NCBI RefSeq assembly: GCF_036417845.1
Contig: NC_090019.1
Location: 1 to 64,000 of the forward strand
Source of the DNA: Apteryx mantelli
Lineage: Eukaryota; Chordata; Aves; Apterygiformes; Apterygidae
DNA: 64,000 nt
Direction: 5' to 3'
Positions 11,257 to 23,200 of the stretch are shown piece by piece (the first letter of the stretch is position 1; each line of letters opens with the position of its first letter). Below the pieces are notes generated by a model, which saw nothing but the letters and a program-made list of their open reading frames with translations, was not told where the DNA came from and made no database searches. Made by a program: the position numbers and the translations under genes.

Positions 11257-14200
11257 CTGCGCCCGTCCCCGGTGTCCCCGTTTTAGCGGCGGCACCCATG
11301 GGTGCCCCCCACCCACCCACCCTCTTCCTCCTCCTCCTGCCCCCCTGGGTGCTGCCGGGAGCCCTGGGGTGGGATTTGGGATCCCTGGGGGGGGGGAGAT
11401 TGGGGCCCCTGGGTGCTGCCGGGACCTCTGGGTGCTCCTGGGACCCCCCTTGGGGTGGGATTTGGGACCCTTGGGTGCTCCTGGGGGGGGGGATTGGGAC
11501 CCCTGGGGGGGGGATTTGGGACCCCTTGGGTGCTCCCAAGACCCCTGGAGTGGGAGATTGGGGATTGGGACCGCCCTGGGGTGGGAACGGGACCCCTGGG
11601 TGCCCCTGGGACCCCCTGGGTGCTCCTGGGACCCCTGGGGGGGAGATTGGGACCCCTGGGTGCTCCCAGGACCCTTGGGTGCTCCTGGAATCCCTGGGGG
11701 GGGATTGGGGTCCCTGGGGGGGGGGGGGGATTGGGGAATGGGACCCTCCTGGGGAGCGGTTCAGCACCTCTGGGTGCTCTTGGGCATGGGATAGCACCCC
11801 TGGGTGCTCCCTGCGTTTGGGATTGGCTTCCCTGGGTGCTTCCTAAACATATTACATGGGGGGCACCCATGGGTGCTCTTTGGGGATGAAACAGCATCCT
11901 TGGGTGCTCCTAAGTCTGGTACAGCGCCCGTGGGTGCCCCTGGGCATGAGACTGGCACCCCTGGGTGCCCCCTGGGTATAAAATAACAGCTTTGGGTGCT
12001 CTCTCTTTTTATTATAGCACCCCTGGGTGCTCCTGGGCATGGAATTGGCACCCCTGGGTGCCCCCTGGGTTTAGAATAGCACCCCTGGGTGCTCCTGAGC
12101 ACGGGAATAGCACCCCTGGGTGCTCCTCGGGTAGGTTACAGCACCCCTGGGTGCCCCGGGCATGGGATGAGCACCCCTGGGTGCTCCCTAGATGCGCTAT
12201 AGCACCCCTGGGTGCTCCTCAGGTAGGTTATAGCACCCCTGGGTGCTCCTCAGCTGGGTTATAGCACCCCTGGGTGCTCCTGGCTGTGAGACTAGCACCC
12301 CTGGGTGCTCCTCGGATGGACTGCAGCACCCCTGGGTGCTCCTGGGCATGGGATGAGGACTTAGGAAGGTTCTTTGGGTAGGTTATAGCACCCCTGGGTG
12401 CTCCTGGGCATGGGACGAGCACCCCTGGGTGCTCCCTAAATGCGCTATAGCACCCCTGGGTGCTCCTGGATGCGGGATGAGGACTTAGGAAGGTTCTTTG
12501 GGTGGGTTATAGCACCCCTGGGTGCCCCCTGGGTGTAGCACAGCACCCCTGGGTGCTCCTCAGGTGGGTTATAGCACCCCTAGGTGCTCCTGGCTGTGAG
12601 ACTAGCACCCCTGGGTGCTCCTCGGGTAGACTGCAGCACCCCTGGGTGCTCCTGGATGCGGGATGAGGACTCAGGAAGGTTCTTTGGGTAGGTTATAGCA
12701 CCCCTGGGTGCTCCTGGGCATGGGACGAGCATCCCTGGGTGCTTCCTCTATTTATTATAGCACCCCTGGGTGCTCCTTGGGTAGGTTATAGCACCCCTGG
12801 GTGCTCCTGAGTATGTGACTGACACCCCTGGGTGCCCCCTGGGTGTAGCATAGCACCCCTGGGTGCTCCCAGACATGGGAATAGCACCCCTGGGTGCTCC
12901 CTAGATGCGCTATAGCACCCCTGGGTGCTCCTTGGGTGGGTTATAGCACCCCTGGGTGCTCCTGGCTATGGAATAAAGACCCTGGGATGTTTTTCGGCTA
13001 GGTTACAGCACCCCTGGGTGCTCCTAGGCATGGGACGAGCACCCCTGGGTGCTCCCTAGATAGGTTACAGCACCCCTGGGTGCTCCTTGGGTAGGTTACG
13101 GCACCCCTGGGTGCCCCTGGACACAGGACAAGCACCCCTGGGTGCTCCCTAGATGCGCTACAGCACCCCTGGGTGCTCCTGGCTGTGAGACTAACACCCC
13201 TGGGTGCTCCTGGCTGGGAAACTAGCACCCCTGGGTGCTCCTCAGGTGGGTTATAGCACCCCTGGGTGCTCCCTAAACGTGTTACAGCACCCCTGGGTGC
13301 TCCTGGCTGTGAGACTAGCACCCCTGGGTGCTCCTCGGGTAGACTGCAGCACCCCTGGGTGCTCCTGGATGCGGGATGAGGACTTAGGAAGGTTCTTTGG
13401 GTAGGTTACAGCACCCCTGGGTGCCCCTAGGCATGGGACGAGCACCCCTGGGTGCTCCCTAGATGTGTTACAGCACTTCTAGGTGTTCTTAACTACAAGA
13501 CTAGCACCCCTGGGTGCTCCTTGAGTAGGTTATAGCACCCCTGGGTGCTCCTGGGCACGGGCTGAGCACCCCTGGGTGCCCCCTGCGTTTGGGATTGGTT
13601 TCCCTGGGTGCTTCCTAACTATATTACAGCACCCATGGGTGCTCTTTGGGGATGAAACTGCATCCTTGGGTGCTCCTAAGTCTGGTATAGCATCTGTGGG
13701 TGCTCCTGGGCATGGAATTGGCACCCCTGGGTGCCCCCTAAATGCGCTATAGCACCCCTGGATGCTCCTTGAGTAGGTTATAGCACCCCTGGGCGCTCCT
13801 GAGTGTGTGACTGGCACCTCTGGGTGCCCCCTGAGTGTAGCATAGCACCCCTGGGTGCTCCTGGGCATGGTATAGCACCCCTGGGTGCTCCTTGGGTAGG
13901 TTAGAGCACCCCTGGGTGCTCCTAGGCATGGGACGAGCACCCCTGGGTGCTCCCTAGATGCGTTATAGCACCTCTGGGTGCTCCTGGGCATGGCACAAGC
14001 ACCCCTGGGTGCTCCCTAGATGTATTACAGCACCTCTAGATGCTCTTAACTACAAGACTAGCACCCCTGGGTGCTCCTTGGGTAGGTTATAGCACCCCTG
14101 GGTGCTCCCGGGTATGCGATTGGCACCCCTGGGTGCCCCCTGAGTGTAGCTTAGCACCCCTGGGTGCTCCCAGGCATGGGAATAGCACCCCTGGGTGCTC

Positions 14201-17200
14201 CTGGCTATGGGATGAGGACCCTGGGATGTTTTTCAGGTAGGTTAGAGCACCCCTGGGTGCTCCCTAAACATGTTATAGCACCCCTAGGTGCTCCTGGCTG
14301 TGAGACTAGCACCCCTGGGTGCTCCTCGGGTAGACTGCAGCACCCCTGGGTGCTCCTGGATGCAGGATGAGGACTTAGGAAGGTTCTTTGGGTAGGTTAT
14401 AGCACCCCTGGGTGCTCCTGGACATGGGACGAGCACCCCTGGGTGCTCCCTAGATGTGTTATAGCACCCCTGGGTGCTCCTGGGCATGGAATTGGCACCC
14501 CTGGGTGCCCCCTGGGTTTAGAATAGCACCCCTGGGTGCCCCTGGAAATGGGACGAGCACCCCTGGGTGCTCCCTAGATGCGCTATAGCACCCCTGGGTA
14601 CCCCCTGATTAGGTTATAGCACCCCTGGGTGCTCCTGGGTATGTGACTGGCACCCCTGGGTGCCCCCTGGGTGTAGAATAGCACCCCTAGGTGCTCCTGG
14701 CTGTGAGACTAGCACCCCTGGGTGCTCCTTGGGTAGACTGCAGCACCCCTGGGTGCTCCTGGATGCGGGATGAGGACTTAGGAAGGTTCTTTGGGTAGGT
14801 TAGAGCACCCCTGGGTGCCCCTAGGCATGGAATAGCACCCCTGGGTGCTTCCTAGATGCGTTATAGCACCCCTGGGTGCTCCCTGCGTTGGGGATTGGCG
14901 TTTTTGGGTGTTTCCTAAATATATTACAGCACCCATGGGTGCTCTTTGGGGATGAAACAGCATCCTCGGGTGCTCCTAAGTCTGGTACAGCGCCTGTGGG
15001 TGCTCCTGGGCATGAGACTGGCACCCCTGGGTGCCCCCTGGGTGTAGAATAACATCTTTGGGTGCTCCCTCTATTTATTATAGCACCCCTGGGTGCTCCT
15101 GGATATGGGACGAGCACCCCTGGTTGCTCCCTAGATGTATTACAACATCTATAAGTGCTTTTAACTACAAGACTAGCACCCCTGGGTGCTCCTTGGGTAG
15201 GCTACAGCACCCCTGGGTGCTCCCTAGGAATGGTGTTGGCACCCCTGGGTGCCTCCAGGCGTAGGCTAGCACCCCTGGGTGCTCTTGACTATGGGATGAG
15301 GACCCCGGGATGTTCTTTGGGTAGGTGACGGCACCCCTGGGTGCTCCTGGGCATGGGATGAGCACCCCTGGGTGCTCCCTGCATTTGGGATTGGCTTCTC
15401 TGGGTGCTTCCTAACTATATTACAGCACCCATGGGTGCTCTTTGGGGATGAAACAGCATCCTTGGGTGCTCCTAAGTCTGGTATAGCGCCCGTGGGTGCT
15501 CCTGGGCATGGGATTGGCACCCCTGGGTGCCCCCTGGGTTTAGAATAGCACCCCTGGGTGCTCCTGGCTATGGGAATAGCACCCCTGGGTGCTCCTGGCT
15601 ATGGGATGAGGACCCTGGGATGTTTTTCGGGTAGGTTACAGCACCCCTGGGTGCTCCTCAGGCAGGTTATAGCACCCCTGGGTGCTCCTGGCTGTGAGAC
15701 TAGCACCCCTGGGTGCTCCTGAGTATGTGACTGGGACCCCTGGGTGCCCCCTGAGTGTAGCACAGCACCCCTGGGTGCTCCTGGGCATGGGAATAGCACC
15801 CCTGGGTGCTCCTGGCTATGGGATGAGGACCCCAAGATGTTTTTCGGGTAGGTTATAGCACCCCTAGGTGCTCCTGGCTGTGAGACTAGCACCCCTGGGT
15901 GCTCCTCAGGTGGCTTATAGCACCCCTGGGTGCTCCTGGGCATGGGATAAGCACCCCTGGGTGCTCCCTAAACGTGTTATAGCACCCCTGGGTGCTCCTG
16001 AGTATGTGACTGACACCCCTGGGTGCTCCTGGGTGGGGGACGAACACCCCTGGGTGCTCCCTAGATGTGTTATAGCACCCCTGGGTGCCCCCTGGGTGTA
16101 GCATAGCACTCCTGGGTGCTCCTGGGCATGGGAATAGCACCCCTGGGTGCTCCTGGCTATGGGATGAGGACCCCGGATGTTTTTCGGGTAGGTTACAGCA
16201 CCCCTGGGTGCTCCTCAGGCAGGTTATAGCACTCCTGGGTGCTCCTAGGTATGGCACAAGCACTCCTGGGTGCTCCTTGAGGAGGTTATAGCACCCCTGG
16301 GTGCTCCTGGGCATGGGAATAGCACCCCTGGGTGCTCCTGGCTGAGAGACTAACACCCCTGGGTGCTCCTCGGGTAGACTGCAGCACCCCTGGGTGCTCC
16401 TGGATGCGGGATGAGGACTCAGGAAGGTTCTTTGGGTAGGTTACAGCACCCCTGGGTGCCCCTAGGCATGGGACGAGCACCCCTGGGTGCTCCCTAGATA
16501 GGTAATAGCACCCCTGGGTGCTCCTTGGGTGGGTTATAGCACCCCTAGGTGCTCCTGGCTGTGCGATTAGCACCCCTGGGTGCTCCTCGGGTAGACTGCA
16601 GCACCCCTGGGTGCTCCTGGCTGTGAGACTAGCACCCCTGGGTGCTCCTCGGGTAGACTGCAGCACCCCTGGGTGCTCCTGGATGCGGGGTGAGGACTCA
16701 GGAAGGTTCTTTGGGTAGGTTACAGCACCCCTGGGTGCTCCTGGGCAGGGGACGAGCACCCCTGGGTGCTCCTGGCTGTGAGACTAGCACCCCTGGGTGC
16801 TCCTCGGGTAGAATGCAGCACCCCTGGGTGCTCCTGGATGCGGGATGAGGACTTAGGAAGGTTCTTTGGGTAGGTTATAGCACCCCTGGGTGCCCCTGGA
16901 CATGGGATGAGCACCCCTGGGTGATCCTAGATGCGCTATAGCACCCCTGGGTGCTCCTTGGGTAGACTGCAGCACCCCTGGGTGCTCCTGGATGCGGGAT
17001 GAGGACTTAGGAAGGTTCTTTGGGTAGGTTATAGCACCCCTGGGTGCCCCTAGGCATGGAATAGCACCCCTGGGTGATCCTAGATGCGCTATAGCACCCC
17101 TGGGTGCTCCTTGGGTAGGTGGCAGCACCCCTGGGTGCCCCTGGGCATGGGACTGGCACCCTGGGTGCCCCCTGGGTGTAGCATAGCACCCCTGGGTGCT

Positions 17201-20200
17201 CCCGGACATGGGAATAGCACCCCTGGGTGCTCCCTAGATGCGCTATAGCACCCCTGGGTGCTCCTGGCTATGGAATAAAGACCCTGGGATGTTTTTCGGC
17301 TAGGTTACAGCACCCCTGGGTGCTCCCTAGATAGGTTACAGCACCCCTGGGTGCTCCTTGGGTAGGTTACGGCACCCCTGGGTGCCCCTGGACACAGGAC
17401 AAGCACCCCTGGGTGCTCCCTAGATGCGCTATAGCACCCCTGGGTGCTCCTGGCTGTGAGACTAACACCCCTGGGTGCTCCTCGGGTAGACTGCAGCACC
17501 CCTGGGTGCTCCTGGATGCGGGATGAGGACTTAGGAAGGTTCTTTGGGTAGGTTACAGCACCCCTGGGTGCCCCTAGGCATGGGACGAGCACCCCTGGGT
17601 GCTCCCTAGATGTGTTACAGCACTTCTAGGTGCTCTTAACTACAAGACTAGCACCCCTGGGTGCTCCTTGAGTAGGTTATAGCACCCCTGGGTGCTCCTG
17701 GGCACGGGCTGAGCACCCCTGGGTGCCCCCTGCGTTTGGGATTGGTTTCCCTGGGTGCTTCCTAACTATATTACAGCACCCATGGGTGCTCTTTGGGGAT
17801 GAAACAGCATCTTTGGGTGCTCCTAAGTCTGGTATAGCGCCCGTGGGTGCCCCTGGGCATGAGACTGGCATCCCTGGGTGCCCCCTGGGTGTAGAATAGC
17901 ACCCCTGGGTGCTCCTTGGGTAGGTTATAGCACCCCTGCGTGCTCCCGGGTATGCGATTGGCACCCCTGGGTGCCCCCTGAGTGTAGCATAGCACCCCTG
18001 GGTGCTCCTGGGCATGGGAATAGCACCCCTGGGTGCTCCTGGCTATGGGATGAGGACCCTGGGATGTTTTTTCAGGTAGGTTACAGCACCCCTGGGTGCT
18101 CCTGGGCATGGAATTGGCACCCCTGGGTGCCCCCTGGGTGTAGCATAGCACCCCTGGGTGCTCCTGGGCATGGGAATAGCACCCCTGGGTGCTCCTGGCT
18201 ATGGAATTGGCACCCCTGGGTGCTCCTGGCTACGGGATGAGGACCCCGGATGTTCTTCGGGTAGGTTACAGCACCCCTGGGTGCTCCTCAGGTCGGTTAT
18301 AGCACCCCTGGGTGCTCCTGGGAATGGCACAAGCACCCCTGGGTGCTCCTTGCGTAGGTTATAGCACCCCTGGGTGCTCCTGAGCATGGGAATAGCACCC
18401 CTGGGTGCTCCTGGCTGTGAGACTAGCACCCCTGGGTGCTCCTGGGCATGGCACAAGCACCCCTGGGTGCTCCTTGCGTAGGTTATAGCACCCCTGGGTG
18501 CTCCTGAGCATGGGAATAGCACCCCTGGGTGCTCCTGGCTGTGAGACTAACACCCCTGGGTGCTCCTGGGCATGGGAATAGCACCCCTGGGTGCTCCTGA
18601 CTCTGGAATGAAGACCCTGGGATGTTTTTCGGGTAGGTTACAGCACCCCCGGGTGCTCCTCAGGTGGGTTATAGCACCCCTGGGTGCCCCTAGGCATGGC
18701 ACAAGCACCCTTGGGTGCTTCCCAGATGTATTACAGTACGTCTAGGTGCTCTTAACTACAAGACTAGCACCCCTGGGTGCTCCTTGAGTGGGTTATAGCA
18801 CCCCTGGGTGCCCCTGGACACAGGATAAGCACCCCTGGGTGCTCCCTAGATGTGTTATAGCACCCCTAGGTGCTCCTGGGCATGGGACTAGCACCCCTGG
18901 GTGCTCCTGGCTATGGGATGAGGACCAGGGGATGCTTTTCAGGTAGGTTACAGCACCCCTGGGTGCTCCTGGGCATGGAATAGCACCCCTGGGTGCTCCT
19001 TGGGTAGGTTAGAGCACCCCTGGGTGCTCCCTAAACGTGTTACAGCACCCTTAGGTGCTCCTGGCTGTGAGACTAGCACCCCTGGGTGCTCCTCGGGTAG
19101 ACTGCAGCACCCCTGGGTGCTCCTGGGCATGGAATAGCACCCCTGGGTGCTCCCTAGATGCGCTATAGCACCCCTGGGTGCTCCTGGGTATGTGACTGGC
19201 ACCCCTGGGTGCTCCTGGGCATGGAATAGCACCCCTGGGTGCTCCCTAGATGCGCTATAGCACCCCTGGGTGCTCCTGGGTATGTGACTGGCACCCCTGG
19301 GTGCTCCTAGGCATGGCACAAACACCCCTGGGTGCTTCCTAGATGTATTACAGCACCTCTAGGTGTTCTTAACTACAAGACTAGCACCCCTGGGTGCTCC
19401 TTGAGTAGGTTACAGCACCCCTGGGTGCTCCTGGGCACGGGCTGAGCACCCCTGGGTGCTTCCTGCGTTCGGGATTGGTGCTTCTGGGTACTTCCTAAGC
19501 ATATTACAACACCCATGGGTGCTCTTTGGGGATGAAACAGCATCCTGGGGTGCTCCTAAGTCTGGTATGGCGCCTGTGGGTGCTCCTGGGTATGGGATTG
19601 GCACCCCTGGGTGCCCCCTGGGTGTAGAATAGCATCCCTGGGTGCTCCTTGGTCAGGTTACGGCACCCCTGGGTGCTCCTTGGGTGGGTTATAGCACCCC
19701 TGGGTGCTCCTGGGTCAGGTTACGACACCCCTGGGTGCCCCTGGAAACGGGACGAGCACCCCTGGGTGATCCCTAAATGCGCTATAGCACCCCTGGGTGC
19801 TCCTTGGGTAGGTTAGAGCACCCCTGGGTGCTCCTGAGTGTAGCACAGCACCCCTGGGTGCTCCTGGGCATGGGAATAGCACCCCTGGGTGCTCCTGGCT
19901 ATGGGATGAGGACCCCAAGATGTTTTTCGGGTAGGTGACAGCACCCCTGGGTGCTCCTCAGGTGGGTTTTAGCACCCCTGGGTGCTCCTGGCTGTGAGAC
20001 TAGCACCCCTGGGTGCTCCTCGGGTAGACTGCAGCACCCCTGGGTGCTCCTGGATGCGGGATGAGGACTTAGGAAGGTTCTTTGGGTAGGTTAGAGCACC
20101 CCTGGGTGCCCCTAGGCATGGGACGAGCACCCCTGGGTGCTCCCTAGATGTGTTATAGCACCCCTGGGTGCTCCCGGGTATGCGATTGGCACCCCTGGGT

Positions 20201-23200
20201 GCCCCCTGGGTGTAGCACAGCACCCCTGGGTGCTCCTTGGGCGGGTTATAGCACCCCTGGGTGCTCCTAGGCATGGCACTAGCACCCCTGGGTGCTTCCC
20301 AGATGTATTACAGCACTTCTAGGTGCTCTTAACTATAAGACTCGCACCCCTGGGTGCTCCTTGGGTGGGTTATAGCACCCCTGGGTGCTCCTGGCTGTGA
20401 GACTAGCACCCCTGGGTGCTCCTCGGGTAGACTGCAGCACCCCTGGGTGCTCCTGGATGCGGGATGAGGACTTAGGAAGGTTCTTTGGGTAAGTTCTAGC
20501 ACCCCTGGGTGCCCCTAGGCATGGGACGAGCACCCCTGGGTGCTCCCTAGATGTGTTATAGCACCCCTGGGTGCTCCTGGGCATGGGACGAGCACCCCTG
20601 GGTGCTCCCTAGATGCGCTATAGCACCCCGGGTGCTCCTTAAGTAGGTTATAGCACCCCTGGGCGCTCCTGAGTATGTGACTGGCACCTCTGGGTGCCCC
20701 CTGGGTGTAGCATAGCACCCCTGGGTGCTCCCAGGCATGGGAATAGCACCCCTGGGTGCTCCTTGGGTAGGTTAGAGCACCCCTGGGTGCTCCCTAAACG
20801 TGTTAGAGCACCCCTAGGTGCTCCTGGCTGTGAGACTAGCACCCCTGGGTGCTCCTCGGGTAGATTGCAGCACCCCTGGGTGCTCCTGGATGCGGGACGA
20901 GCACCCCTGGGTGCTCCTTGGGTGGGTTATAGCACCCCTGGGTGCTCCTGGATGCGGGATGAGGACTTAGGAAGGTTCTTTGGGTAAGTTATAGCACCCC
21001 TGGGTGCTCCTACGCATGGGACGAGCACCCCTGGGTGCTCCCTAGATGTGTTATAGCACCCCTGGGTGCTCCTGGGTACGCAACTGGCACCCCTGGGTGC
21101 CCCCTGAGTGTAGCATAGCACCACTGGGTGCTCCTGGGCATGGGATTGGCACCCCTGGGTGCTCCTGGCTATGGGATGAGGACCCCGGGATGTTCTTTGG
21201 ATAGGTGACAGCACCCCTGGGTGCTCCCAGGCATGGAATAGCACCTCTGAGTGCTCCTTGGGTAGGTTACAGCACCCCTGGGTGCTCCTCAGGTGGGTTA
21301 TAGCACCCCTGGGTGCTCCTGGCTGTGAGACTAGCACCCCTGGGTGCTCCTCGGGTAGACTGCAGCACCCCTGGGTGCTCCTGGATGCGGGATGAGGACT
21401 CAGGAAGGTTCTTTGGGTAGGTTATAGCACCCCTGGGTGCCCCTAGGCATGGGACGAGCACCCCTGGGTGCTCCCTAGATAGGTAATAGCACCCCTGGGT
21501 GCTCCTTGGGTGGGTTATAGCACCCCTAGGTGCTCCTGGCTGTGCGATTAGCACCCCTGGGTGCTCCTCGGGTAGACTGCAGCACCCCTGGGTGCTCCTG
21601 GATGCGGGGTGAGGACTCAGGAAGGTTCTTTGGGTAGGTTACAGCACCCCTGGGTGCTCCTGGGCAGGGGACAAGCACCCCTGGGTGCTCCCTAGATGTG
21701 TTATAGCACCCCTGGGTGCCCCTGGACATGGGACGAGCACCCCTGGGTGCTCCCTAGAAGCGTTATAGCACCCCTGGGTGCTCCCGGGTATGCGATTGGC
21801 ACCCCTGGGTGCCCCCTGGGTGTAGCACAGCACCCCTGGGTGCTCCTTGGGTGGGTTATAGCACCCCTGGGTGCTCCTGGCTATGGGATGAGGACCCCAG
21901 GATGTTTTTTGAGTAGGTTACAGCACCCCTGGGTGCTCCTAGGCATGGCACAAGCACCCCTGGGTGCTTCCCAGATGTATTATAGCTCCTCTAAGTGCTC
22001 TTAACTACAAGACTAGCACCCCTGGGTGCTCCTTGGGTAGGTGACAGCACCCCTGGGTGCTCCCTAGGAATGGTGTTGGCACCCCTGGGTGCCTCCAGGC
22101 GTAGGATAACACCCCTGGGTGCTCTTGACTATGGGATGAGGACCCCAGGATGTTCTTTGGGCAGGTGACAGCACCCCTGGGTGCTCCTGAGTTGAGGATG
22201 AGCACCCCTGGGTGCCCCCTGGGTAGGTCGCAGCACCCCCGGGTGCTCCTCTGCTATGGGACCGGCACCCCTGGGTGCCCCCTGCACAACTTACAGCACC
22301 CCTGGGTGCTCCTGAGTTTGGGACGAGCACCCCTGGGTGCTTCCTGGGCAGCTTACAGCACCCCTGGGTGCTCCCTGAGTAGGTCACAGCACCCCTGGGT
22401 GCTCCTAGATTTGGGACAAACACCCCCGGGTGGGTCGCAGCACCCATGGGTGCTCCCTCGGGGGCGGGGGACGGGGGGACGGGGGGACACACGGACGCGT
22501 CGCCTCACCTGAGGACTTGTTGCGCATGAGCCGGACCTCGCGCGGCGTCACCCCCTGCGCCTGCAGCTGCGCCCGGATCTGTGCGGGGAGAGGGGGCGGG
22601 GTTTAGTCACAATGGGGGGGCGGGGCTCGTCACAAAGGGGGGTGGGGCCTATCCCCGGGGGGGCGGGGCTTGTCCCGAGGGGGGGCGGGGCCGAGGGGAA
22701 GGGCAAAGCCTCATGGGGGGCTGAAAGGACCTAAGCACAATGGGGGGGGCGTGTCAGCTCTGGGGGCGGGGCTTAAGCGGAGGGGGCGTGGCCAACCCCA
22801 AAGAGGGGCGTGGCCAACCCACGGGGGCGTGGCCTGGCTGTGCGGGGGGGCGTGGCCGAGCCAACGCGCTCGGGCGAGGCAAGAGGAGCTGAACCGACCC
22901 AAACAGCGTTGCTCGGAGGAAGCGGGGCCAAGCCGAAAGGGGGTGTGGCCTATCTGAAAGAGGCGGGGCCTGCCGCGAGTGGGCGTGGCCGACCCGAGGG
23001 GCGTGGCTTGCAAAAAGGGGGCGTGGCCGAGCCAAAGCAGCCCCAGCTCCTGAGGGAGTCAAACTCGACCCAGTAGCAGGCAGGGGAGAAAGGAAGAGGA
23101 GGCAGGAGCTAGTGGGAGGGGGGCGTGGCCATCTCCGAGGGGGGCGTGGCCAGGCCCGAACGGGGCGTGGCCAGGCCACCCCAACTAAACTTAACTGTTT

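Noticed and set aside
11760-22450. CRISPR array
   Set aside because: Palindromic repeats with spacers, but spacers recur from a small set, the region is an intron of a vertebrate gene, and no cas genes are present.
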